From Saccharothrix syringae (lineage in GTDB: Bacteria > Actinomycetota > Actinomycetes > Mycobacteriales > Pseudonocardiaceae): DNA of 64,000 nucleotides. Below the pieces are notes generated by a model, which saw only the letters and a list, made by a program, of their open reading frames with translations, was not told the DNA's origin and did no database searches. The stretch's first letter is position 1. Each line of letters starts with the position of its first letter. Below, piece after piece: positions 46,620 to 54,301 of this stretch. Location: positions 6,572,001 through 6,636,000 of the forward strand of contig NZ_CP034550.1 of NCBI RefSeq assembly GCF_009498035.1, in the 5' to 3' direction. The position numbers and the translations under genes are program-made.

Positions 46620-47693
46620 GTGCGCGTTGGCACCGAGAACGACGTGATCACGGCGAGGGTCGGCATCGCCGTGCAAGGCGTGCGGGTGGACGCGCCCGTG
46701 CGACGGCCGCAGGGCGCGGGGCCCAGCGACGACGGGCACGTCCTGGTCGACGGTGCCAACGCAGCACTGCCCCGCAACCCCGACAGCCCCTACGAGGTGC
46801 GGGACGGCAGGATCTGGCACGGCGCGGTGGACACCGGGTTGTCGCTGACGGTGGTGCGCCGGCCGAGGTTCTACGACCTGGCGACCGCCGACGGCGTGCC
46901 GTACGAGCAGATCGCCCGGCTGCACGGCAAGGACGTGCTGGCGACGACCGTCGTGCAGACGTGCGTCCGGTACGCGGAGGACCAGCGGTGCCGGTTCTGC
47001 ACGATCGAGGAGTCGTTGCGGTCGGGTGCGACGGTCGCGGCCAAGACACCCGCGCAGTTGGCCGAGGTCGCGTCGGCGGCCGTCCGGCTCGACGGCGTCC
47101 GGCAGATGGTGATGACGACCGGGACGACCTCCGGTCCCGACCGCGGTGCCCGCAACCTGGTGCGCGCGGTCCGGGCGGTGCTGGAGGCCGTGCCGGGGCT
47201 GCCGATCCAGGTGCAGATCGAGCCGCCGGGCGACCTGGGCGTGCTCGCCGAGCTGCGGGCGGCGGGTGCGACGGCGATCGGCATCCACGTCGAGTCGTTG
47301 GACGACGAGGTGCGCCGGCGGTGGATGCCCGGCAAGTCGACCGTGCCGCTGTCGGAGTACTGGGCGGCGTGGGACGAGGCGGTGCGGGTGTTCGGGTGGA
47401 ACAAGGTGTCCACCTACCTGCTGATCGGCCTGGGCGAGGACGCCGATTCGATCGTCGCGGGCGCGGCGTCGTTGGTGGAGCGGGGCGTGTACCCGTTCGC
47501 GGTGCCGTTCCGGCCGATGGCGGGCACGTTGGCGCGGCGGGACGGCGTGGCGGGGCCGTCGGTCGAACTGGTCGCCGAGGTGACGTCGCGGATCGCCGGG
47601 CTGCTGCGCGCGGCCGGGATGACCGGTGCCGCCCAGGAGGCCGGGTGCGCGGCGTGTGGCGCGTGCGGGGTGTTGCGGGCGGCGGGCGGATGA
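46620..47693 (+). CDS. MSMEG_0568-type radical SAM protein
   Basis: 357 residues from GTG 46620. The [4Fe-4S]-binding motif is the unusual CVRYAEDQRCRFC (CX8CX2C) instead of CX3CX2C. It is followed by TTGTTSGPDRGARNL, QIEPPGDLGVLAEL and HVESLDDEVRRRWMPGKS, as in the biotin-synthase-like family of the Nit1C cluster. A C-terminal GCAACGACG Cys group may hold an auxiliary cluster. The product is unknown. Its stop overlaps the next start as ATGA. Confidence 0.9.
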   Translation: MRVGTENDVITARVGIAVQGVRVDAPVRRPQGAGPSDDGHVLVDGANAALPRNPDSPYEVRDGRIWHGAVDTGLSLTVVRRPRFYDLATADGVPYEQIARLHGKDVLATTVVQTCVRYAEDQRCRFCTIEESLRSGATVAAKTPAQLAEVASAAVRLDGVRQMVMTTGTTSGPDRGARNLVRAVRAVLEAVPGLPIQVQIEPPGDLGVLAELRAAGATAIGIHVESLDDEVRRRWMPGKSTVPLSEYWAAWDEAVRVFGWNKVSTYLLIGLGEDADSIVAGAASLVERGVYPFAVPFRPMAGTLARRDGVAGPSVELVAEVTSRIAGLLRAAGMTGAAQEAGCAACGACGVLRAAGG

Positions 47694-49096
47694 TCGCCTT
47701 CGACGGCACGCCCCGGGCGACCTCCGAGGTCGTCGCGCTGCTGGGTGAGCGGCCCGTGCGACCGGAGTTCCGGATCGAGCAGGCGGACGACGTCGTGGCT
47801 TACCGGGAGCTGCGCAGGCGCGTGTTCGTGGACGAGCAGGGGCTGTTCCCCGGAACCGACCTGGACGCGCACGACGAGGATCCGCGCACGGTCGTGCTGG
47901 TCGCGCGGGACGGGGACGGCCGGGTGCTGGGCGGGGTGCGGTTGCACCCCGCCCGGATCGACGGGCCGGACGTCGGCTGGTGGCGGGGCGGGCGGCTGGT
48001 GGTGGACCCGGCCAGTCGCGGCACGGCCGGGATCGGGCCCGCCCTGGTGCGGGCGGCGTGCGCCCGCGCGGAGGCCGCCGGGGCGTTGCGGTTCGACGCG
48101 ACCGTGCAGGCGCGCAACGAGGTGCTGTTCACCAGGTTGGGGTGGACCCGGGTCCGGGACGTCGTCGTGGCCGGGCGTGCGCACGTGTTGATGCGGTGGC
48201 CGATCGGCCGCATCGCCGCGCTGGTCGCCGCCACCAAGCGCGACCTCGGGCGCCTGCTGCGCGGGCTGGACCCCGGCGGGGCCGGCTTCGTCGGCGACGA
48301 CGGCGCTCCCGTGCCCGGCAGCGATCTCGTGGCGGCGTGCGACGCGATCGTGCCCTCGATGGTGGAGCGCTCACCCGAGTGGGCCGGGTGGTGCTCGGTG
48401 CTGGTGAACCTCAACGACCTGGCCGCGATGGGCGCGGAACCGGTCGGGCTGCTGGACGCGATCGGCGCGCGGGACGTGTCCTTCGCGTCCAGGGTCCTCG
48501 GTGGGCTGCGGATGGCGTGCACCGCCTACGGTGTGCCGGTCCTGGGTGGGCACACGCAGTTCGGCGTGCCCGCCGCGCTGTCGGTCACGGCACTGGGGCG
48601 GACCGCGCACCCGGTGCCCGCCGGTGGCGGGAAGCCGGGGCACCGGGTCCGGCTCACCGCCGACCTGGGTGGTGGTTGGCGGCCCGGTTATCAAGGTCGC
48701 CAGTGGGATTCCACGTCCACCCGCCGCACGCCCGAACTGCGCGCGATGCTCGGCTCGGTGGCCGTCGCGCGACCGAAGGCCGCCAAGGACGTGTCCATGG
48801 CCGGTGTGGTGGGCACGCTCGGGATGCTCGCCGAGGCCAGTGGCTGCGCCGCCGTGCTCGACGTGGCGGCGGTGCCGCGGCCGGCCGCGGCGAGCGCGGG
48901 CGACTGGCTCACCTGCTTCCCCGGCTTCGCCATGCTCACCGCCGACGAACCGGGCGCCCCCGCGCCACCCGCCGGCCCGGCGCGCAGCGCGGTGTGCGGC
49001 GAACTGGTCGCCGGGCGCGGTGTCGTGCTGCGCTGGCCGGACGGAGACGTCACCGAAGCTGTCACGGGCGCCGTGACGGGAATGGGGATCGCATGA
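47690..49096 (+). CDS. GNAT acetyltransferase-AIR synthase fusion (MSMEG_0567 family)
   Basis: 468 residues. N-terminal GNAT domain ~1-170 (ELRRRVFVDEQGLFPGTDLD; GGRLVVDPASRGTAGIGPAL, motif A) and C-terminal PurM/AIR-synthase-like domain ~180-468 (VNLNDLAAMGAEPVGLLDAI; VLGGHTQFGVPAALSVTALG; RPKAAKDVSMAGVVGTLGM). In cyanobacteria the two are separate genes (Sll0786, Sll0787); the fusion implies consecutive steps. The PurM-like half probably uses ATP to activate an amide or formyl group. ATGA overlaps on both sides. Confidence 0.9.
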   Translation: MIAFDGTPRATSEVVALLGERPVRPEFRIEQADDVVAYRELRRRVFVDEQGLFPGTDLDAHDEDPRTVVLVARDGDGRVLGGVRLHPARIDGPDVGWWRGGRLVVDPASRGTAGIGPALVRAACARAEAAGALRFDATVQARNEVLFTRLGWTRVRDVVVAGRAHVLMRWPIGRIAALVAATKRDLGRLLRGLDPGGAGFVGDDGAPVPGSDLVAACDAIVPSMVERSPEWAGWCSVLVNLNDLAAMGAEPVGLLDAIGARDVSFASRVLGGLRMACTAYGVPVLGGHTQFGVPAALSVTALGRTAHPVPAGGGKPGHRVRLTADLGGGWRPGYQGRQWDSTSTRRTPELRAMLGSVAVARPKAAKDVSMAGVVGTLGMLAEASGCAAVLDVAAVPRPAAASAGDWLTCFPGFAMLTADEPGAPAPPAGPARSAVCGELVAGRGVVLRWPDGDVTEAVTGAVTGMGIA

Positions 49097-49938
49097 GCGT
49101 CCTGCGCGTGGCCGCCGCGGCGGCGCCGTTCGACCGCGACCTGGAAGCGGATTTCGGCCGGGTGGCCGAGCTGGTCGAGGAGGCGAAGTCGGCCGGCGTC
49201 GGCCTGCTGGCGTTGCCCGAGGCGTGCCTGGGCGGTTATCTGTCCACCCTGGACGGGAGTGCGGAGGGTCCGCCCGCGTTGGCGTTGGACGGTCCGGAGA
49301 TCGGCCGGCTGGCGGCGCTGGCCGGCGACCTGGTCGTCACCGCCGGGTACTGCGAACTGGCCGACGGCGTGCGCTACAACAGCGTCGTCTGCGTGAACGG
49401 TGACGGCGTGCTGGGCAACCACCGCAAGGTGCACCAGCCGTTGAACGAGAACGCCAGCTACGGCGCGGGTGACGGCTTCGCCGCGTTCGACACGCCGGTC
49501 GGCCGGCTGGGCATGATGATCTGCTACGACAAGGTCTTCCCCGAGTCGGCCCGCGCCCTGGCGCTGGACGGCGCGGAGATCGTGGTGTGCGCGTCGGCGT
49601 GGCCGGCCAGCCGCACGAACCCCGCCGCCGACCTGGCGCAGGACCGGTGGACCCGCCGGTTCGACCTGTTCGACCGGGCGCGGGCGCTGGAGAACCAGGT
49701 CGTGTGGGTGTCGTCGAACCAGTCCGGGCAGTTCGGCTCGCTGCGGTTCGTGGCCTCCGCCAAGGTGGTCGACCCCGGCGGTGAGGTGCTGGCGACCACC
49801 GGGGTCGCGGCGGGGGTGGCGGTGGCGGAGGTCGACGTGGCGGCGGCGTTGGAGGCGGCCCGCCGGTCGATGGGGCACCTGCGGGACCGCCGACCGGATG
49901 CCTACCGGCCGCCGGCCGCCGACCTCGCGCGGGCATGA
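49093..49938 (+). CDS. Nitrilase-superfamily C-N hydrolase, catalytic residues intact
   Basis: 281 residues from ATG 49093 (ATGA overlap). The Glu-Lys-Cys triad is complete: Glu43 (LALPEACLGGY), Lys112 (NHRKVHQP), Cys144 (MMICYDKVFPE). Shorter than typical plant or Nit6803-type nitrilases (~330), nearer to amidase-type members of the superfamily. In the Nit1C cluster the nitrilase is thought to hydrolyse an aliphatic nitrile or cyanide-derived compound. A paralogue without the triad follows 7 bases later. Confidence 0.92.
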   Translation: MSVLRVAAAAAPFDRDLEADFGRVAELVEEAKSAGVGLLALPEACLGGYLSTLDGSAEGPPALALDGPEIGRLAALAGDLVVTAGYCELADGVRYNSVVCVNGDGVLGNHRKVHQPLNENASYGAGDGFAAFDTPVGRLGMMICYDKVFPESARALALDGAEIVVCASAWPASRTNPAADLAQDRWTRRFDLFDRARALENQVVWVSSNQSGQFGSLRFVASAKVVDPGGEVLATTGVAAGVAVAEVDVAAALEAARRSMGHLRDRRPDAYRPPAADLARA

Positions 49939-49945
49939 TGCACGC

Positions 49946-50770
49946 GTGAGCACCCTCCGCATCGGGGCCGCGGCGGCGGCGTTCGGCCGTGACCTCGACT
50001 TCGACCTGCGCCGCATCGGCACCCTCGTCGACCACGCCCGCCGGTCCGGCGTCGGCCTGCTGGTGCTGCCCGACGCCGCGCTCGGCGGCTACCTCGCCGA
50101 CCTGCGGCACCCGGACCCCGACGCGCTGCCGCCGGCGTTGGAGCCGGACGGCCCGCTCATCGGGGAGGTCGCGCGGATGGCGGCGGAGATGGTGGTGTGC
50201 GTGGGGTACTGCGAGGCCGACGGCGACGACCGGTACAACAGCGCGGTGTGCGTCAACGGTGACGGGGTGCTCGGCAGGCACCGGAAGGTGCACCAGCCCG
50301 CGGGCGAGTCCATCGCCTACCGGGCCGGGGACGGGTTCACCGCGTTCGACACGCCCGTGGGCCGGCTCGGGATGCTCATCGACTACGACAAGACGTTCCC
50401 GGAGGCGGCCCGGTCGTTGGCACTGGGCGGGGCGGAGATCCTGGCGTGCCTGTCCGCGTGGCCCACCAGCATCACCAACCGCGCGCCGCGGATGGCGCAG
50501 GACCGGCAGTCCCGGCTGTTCGACCTGTACGACTGCGCGCGGGCGGCGGAGAACCAGGTCGTGCTGGCGTCGTCCAACCAGACCGGCGCGTTGGGCGGGA
50601 TGAAGTTCCTCGGGCAGGCCAAGGTGGTCGGTCCGGGTGGCGAGGTGCTGGCGCGCACGTGGTCCAAGGCCGGGATCGCGGTGGCGGAGATCGATCCGGC
50701 GGCCGAGATCGCCAAGGCGCGGCGGGTGCTGAGCCACCTGGCCGAGCGGAAACCGGCGGCGTACGCGTGA
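49946..50770 (+). CDS. Nitrilase-superfamily paralogue with lost catalytic residues
   Basis: 274 residues from GTG 49946. It aligns end to end with the upstream nitrilase (SGVGLLVLP, HRKVHQP, AFDTPVGRLGM, YDKTFPE, ENQVV), so it arose by tandem duplication. The catalytic Glu is Asp43 (LPDAALGGY) and the nucleophilic Cys is Asp146 (LIDYDKTFPE, codon GAC at 50387-50389 region); Lys114 remains. It cannot form the usual thioester. It may be a structural or regulatory partner of the active copy, since nitrilases form spirals. GTGA overlap with the next gene. Confidence 0.9.
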   Translation: MSTLRIGAAAAAFGRDLDFDLRRIGTLVDHARRSGVGLLVLPDAALGGYLADLRHPDPDALPPALEPDGPLIGEVARMAAEMVVCVGYCEADGDDRYNSAVCVNGDGVLGRHRKVHQPAGESIAYRAGDGFTAFDTPVGRLGMLIDYDKTFPEAARSLALGGAEILACLSAWPTSITNRAPRMAQDRQSRLFDLYDCARAAENQVVLASSNQTGALGGMKFLGQAKVVGPGGEVLARTWSKAGIAVAEIDPAAEIAKARRVLSHLAERKPAAYA

Positions 50771-51840
50771 AGGTCGCGCTGCTGACCTACTCGTCCAAGC
50801 CGCGCGGCGGGGTGGTGCACACGCTGGCGTTGGCGGAGGCGTTGGCTTCCGCCGGCGCGGACGTCACGGTGTGGACGTTGGGGCGCGGCGGGGACACCGG
50901 GTTCTTCCGGCCGGTGGACCCGCGGGTGGCGGTGCGGGTGGTGCCGTTCCCGGAGGTCGGGGGTGAGGGGGTCGGCGCGCGGATCCTGCGGTCGATCGCG
51001 GTGCTGCGGGAGGCGTTCGACCCGTCCGGGTTCGACGTCGTGCACGCGCAGGACTGCATCAGCGCCAACGCGGTGGACCTGTGCGTGCGGACGGTGCACC
51101 ACATCGACCACTTCACGACACCGGAGCTGGCGGCGTGCCACGAGCGGGCGATCACCTCGCCGGTCGCGCACGTGTGCGTGTCCGGGGCGGTGGCCGGGGA
51201 GTTGGCGGACGGGTGGGGCGTCGCGGCCGAGGTGATCCCCAACGGGGTGGACGCGGCGCGGTTCGCCGGTGCGGAGCGGCGCGGGTGGGAGCACCTGGGG
51301 CGTTACGTGCTCGCGGTGGGCGGTATCGAGCCGCGCAAGGGGTCGATCGAGCTGCTGGATGCTTGTGCCTCGTTGCGGGCTCGACACCCCGATGTGCGGT
51401 TGGTGATGGCGGGTGGGGAGACGTTGTTCGACTACCGCGACTACCGGGCTCGCTGGGAGGAACGGGCGCGCGAGTCGGGAGTGGAGCCGGTCGTGCTCGG
51501 GCCGGTGGACCACGATGCCCTGCCGTCGTTGGTGGCCTCGGCGGCGGTGTTCGCGTTCCCCTCCACGAAGGAGGGGTTCGGGCTGGCGGCGATGGAGGCG
51601 TTGGCCGCCGGTGTGCCGTTGGTGGCGCGTGACCTGCCGGTGCTGCGGGAGGTGTTCGACGGCGCCGCGCGTTTCGCCGTCACGCCGGCGCAGTTCGCGG
51701 CGGCGATGGCCGAGGCTCTGGTCGACGGTGGTGCGTTCACCGAGGCCGGCAGGGCGCTGGCGGACCGCCACACGTGGGGGCAGGCCGCCCAACGCCACCT
51801 GGCGTTCTACCGATCGTTGTTCGACCGGGGTGTGCTATAG
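50767..51840 (+). CDS. MSMEG_0565-type glycosyltransferase (GT4)
   Basis: 357 residues. GT-B fold: N-terminal SSKPRGGVVHTLALAEALAS, central VIPNGVDAARF and GGIEPRKGSIELLDACA, and the GT4 nucleotide-sugar motif FPSTKEGFGLAAMEALAAGV with EX7E spacing. It is a usual end member of actinobacterial MSMEG_0565-0572 clusters, probably glycosylating the pathway product or a carrier. Last gene of the operon; the leftward MFS gene converges 71 bases away. Confidence 0.9.
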   Translation: MKVALLTYSSKPRGGVVHTLALAEALASAGADVTVWTLGRGGDTGFFRPVDPRVAVRVVPFPEVGGEGVGARILRSIAVLREAFDPSGFDVVHAQDCISANAVDLCVRTVHHIDHFTTPELAACHERAITSPVAHVCVSGAVAGELADGWGVAAEVIPNGVDAARFAGAERRGWEHLGRYVLAVGGIEPRKGSIELLDACASLRARHPDVRLVMAGGETLFDYRDYRARWEERARESGVEPVVLGPVDHDALPSLVASAAVFAFPSTKEGFGLAAMEALAAGVPLVARDLPVLREVFDGAARFAVTPAQFAAAMAEALVDGGAFTEAGRALADRHTWGQAAQRHLAFYRSLFDRGVL

Positions 51841-51911
51841 GCCCGGGTTCGCTCGGCGGCGGGGGTCGGCTCCTCCTGCGCGGGAGGGGTCTCGCGAGCG
51901 GGCGGTGTCGC

Positions 51912-53060
51912 TCAGCGCGACGTCCGCGCCCGCACGCGGAAGTCCGCGATGGCGGCGGTCAGGAACAGGGTGGTGACGGCGGCCAGGGCGAGCATCAGGC
52001 CGTTCGGCGGCAGCAGGTTCAGCGCGGCGCTGCCGATCAGCGGGCCGATGAGGCTGCCCAGCGCCCACAGCACGGTGGCGCCGGCGTTGGCGTCGACCAG
52101 TTCGCCGTCGGTGAAGTCCTGGCCGATGCGCACCAACCCGAGCGTGTAGACGCCGCCCGCCGCGCCGCCCAGCACCACCAAGGCGGGCCACATCAGCACC
52201 GCCACGTCCAGCAGCACGGGCATGCCCAACGCCAGCACCAGCACGACCACCGCGCACCCGAGGTGCAGTCGGCGGCGGTCGACGTGGTCGGCCCACCAGC
52301 CCAACGGCACCTGCAGCAGGGCGTCACCGGCGAACACCGCGCCGACCATGAGCACGGCGATCGCCTCGGTGTGCCCGTGTGCGATGCCGTACAGCGGCAG
52401 CAGCGCCAGCACCGCGCCGTCGAAGAAGGAGAACATCAGCACCGCGAGCGCGATGGTCGGCGCCGACCGCGCGAACCCCAGGGACGCGGCCGGCTTCCCG
52501 GCCTTGAACCCGTCGATCTCGCACGAGCTGACGGCCAGCAGGACCATCCCGGGCACGTGGCTCAGCACGGCGACCAGCAGCGACCACCGGGTGGTCGAGC
52601 CGAACAGCGCCAGCAACCCCGGGCCGGACACCTGGCACAGCGTGAAGACCGAGGTGTAAACGGCGATCCAGCGCCCCCGCGTCGCCTCTGCCGTGATGGC
52701 GTTGATCCAGGTCTCGCCCAGCACCAGCAGCAGCCCGGCGAACACCCCCACGGCGAACCGGAGCACCAGCAATACCGGCACGCCGGCGGTCACCGCGAGC
52801 AGCCCCGTGCTCACCGCCGAACCGGTCATCCCGACCACCAGCAGGGGCTTGACCCGCCACCGCCACGTCAGCGGGCCGAGGCAGAGCACCGCAGCGAGCA
52901 TGCCCACCGCGGGCAGCGCGGCGGCCGTCCCGATCAGGGCGGCCGTCGCGCCTCCGCCGCTGAGCCGCAACGACACGAGCGGTACGGTCAGGCCGGTGAC
53001 CAGGCCGACCACCGCGACGGTGCAGATCGCGGCGACGGGCTCCCAGCGCCTGCTCAGCAC
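51912..53060 (-). CDS. MFS transporter
   Basis: 382 residues from GTG 53060, overlapping the aldehyde dehydrogenase-like stop by 7 bases. Twelve hydrophobic segments; MFS loop motif between TM2 and TM3 is modified, while GLLLVLGETWINAITAEATR and GWWADHVDRRRLH are family-like. Probably a drug/metabolite exporter. As the last gene of the LysRS-ALDH operon it likely exports that pathway's product or gives self-resistance. Confidence 0.88.
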   Translation of the reverse strand: MLSRRWEPVAAICTVAVVGLVTGLTVPLVSLRLSGGGATAALIGTAAALPAVGMLAAVLCLGPLTWRWRVKPLLVVGMTGSAVSTGLLAVTAGVPVLLVLRFAVGVFAGLLLVLGETWINAITAEATRGRWIAVYTSVFTLCQVSGPGLLALFGSTTRWSLLVAVLSHVPGMVLLAVSSCEIDGFKAGKPAASLGFARSAPTIALAVLMFSFFDGAVLALLPLYGIAHGHTEAIAVLMVGAVFAGDALLQVPLGWWADHVDRRRLHLGCAVVVLVLALGMPVLLDVAVLMWPALVVLGGAAGGVYTLGLVRIGQDFTDGELVDANAGATVLWALGSLIGPLIGSAALNLLPPNGLMLALAAVTTLFLTAAIADFRVRARTSR

Positions 53061-54301
53061 GGACTGTCCCGCCGCGCGACCAGGTGCCGGTGGATGTCGC
53101 GCTGCGGCAGCGTCGCGCCCGGCACCCGGACGCCGTCCACGTACAGGCAGGACGCGGCCGGCCCTTGTCCGCCGTACGGGAGGTACCCCCGCTCCGTCAG
53201 GTGCAGGTCGGTGTCCCACAGGATCGAGTCCGCGTCGTGTGACGGCGTGTCGAGCAGGGACTTCACGTAGGGGCTGTCGCCGAACACCGAGACGTACATG
53301 GCGTTGGCGGCGTACCGCTGGTCCTCGAAGTAGCGGCGCAGCTCGGCGTCGTCGTCATAGGGCTGGAGGAAGAACACCGGGGCGAAGAACTCGCGGAAGT
53401 TCCCGCCCAGCGCCAACCCCTTCTCGAACACGGTGGGCCTGATCATCCCGCTGGCCGGGTTGACCTCGCCGCCGTAGACCCAGAACCCGCGGTCGTCGCG
53501 GAACCTGCGGACCATCTTCACCACGTGGTCGGGGTCGGTGTTCGGCCCCACCACGTTGGCGGGGTCGGCGTACGGGCCGACGCGGGGCTCCACCTCCCGC
53601 AACCGCGCCAACAGGGTCTCGCGGAACTCCACGAGGCGGTGTCGGTGGACCAGGATCGCGTTCGGACCGGCGCAGTCCTGCCCCTGGTTGTACAGCACGA
53701 CCCGCAGCGCGGAGGCGACGGCGAGTGCGACGTCGGCGGTCTCGGTGACCACGAGCGGGTTGTGGCCGGAACCGTTGAGGATGAACAGGGTTCGCCGCGG
53801 GAACGACCGGCGGACCTTCGCCGCGTTCTCCGGCGTGCCGGTGAACACGACCGCGTCCGTGCGGTGCGCCCGTTGCGCGACGAACTCCTCCTTGTCGTCG
53901 TAAGACACGTGGAGTTCGGGGAAGTGCGCCGGCAGGTCGAGCACGTCGGCCAACGCCCGGTAGTGCGGGTGCATGGCCGTTGGCGGACGCAGCGCGGTGT
54001 CCTCGGCCATGAACGACGGTACAACGCCGAAGCACACCGTGGCGTACAGGGGCTGGTTCAACGGCAGGAACGTGGTCACCGCGCCCACTTTCCCGCGGAA
54101 GTGCTCCCGGTTGAGGTGCAGGTTGTGCAGCAGGTCGACGGACCGCTCGACCTCGTCGATCGCCACGTTCGCGCACTGGTAGCCGGACAGGCTGCGCACG
54201 ATCTCCGCGGTGCGCTCGCGCAGGGTCACGGCGAAGGCACGCGCTCGGTCCTGCACGGCGGGGAAGTCGACCGGGGCCGGGCGGAGTGCGGAGCGGGTCA
54301 C
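53054..54301 (-). CDS. Divergent aldehyde dehydrogenase-family protein
   Basis: 415 residues from GTG 54301 (GTGA overlap with the LysRS-like stop). ALDH landmarks: TTFLPLNQPLY (PWNFPL position), VVFTGTPENAAKV, catalytic Cys210 in NQGQDCAGP, and FREFFAPVFFLQPYDDD. The general base Glu of the LELGGK motif is gone (ILNGSGHNPLVV, Asn176 region), and the chain is ~70 residues shorter than usual. Loss of that Glu while keeping Cys is typical of acyl-transferring or CoA-acylating members, so it could reduce an activated acyl group (thio-, phospho- or tRNA-ester) to aldehyde rather than oxidise one; this is inference. Confidence 0.82.
   Translation of the reverse strand: MTRSALRPAPVDFPAVQDRARAFAVTLRERTAEIVRSLSGYQCANVAIDEVERSVDLLHNLHLNREHFRGKVGAVTTFLPLNQPLYATVCFGVVPSFMAEDTALRPPTAMHPHYRALADVLDLPAHFPELHVSYDDKEEFVAQRAHRTDAVVFTGTPENAAKVRRSFPRRTLFILNGSGHNPLVVTETADVALAVASALRVVLYNQGQDCAGPNAILVHRHRLVEFRETLLARLREVEPRVGPYADPANVVGPNTDPDHVVKMVRRFRDDRGFWVYGGEVNPASGMIRPTVFEKGLALGGNFREFFAPVFFLQPYDDDAELRRYFEDQRYAANAMYVSVFGDSPYVKSLLDTPSHDADSILWDTDLHLTERGYLPYGGQGPAASCLYVDGVRVPGATLPQRDIHRHLVARRDSPC

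Noticed and set aside
51841-51911. Possible terminator between glycosyltransferase and MFS genes
   Set aside because: Only a 5-6 bp stem (51872-51887) could be drawn; too weak to call.
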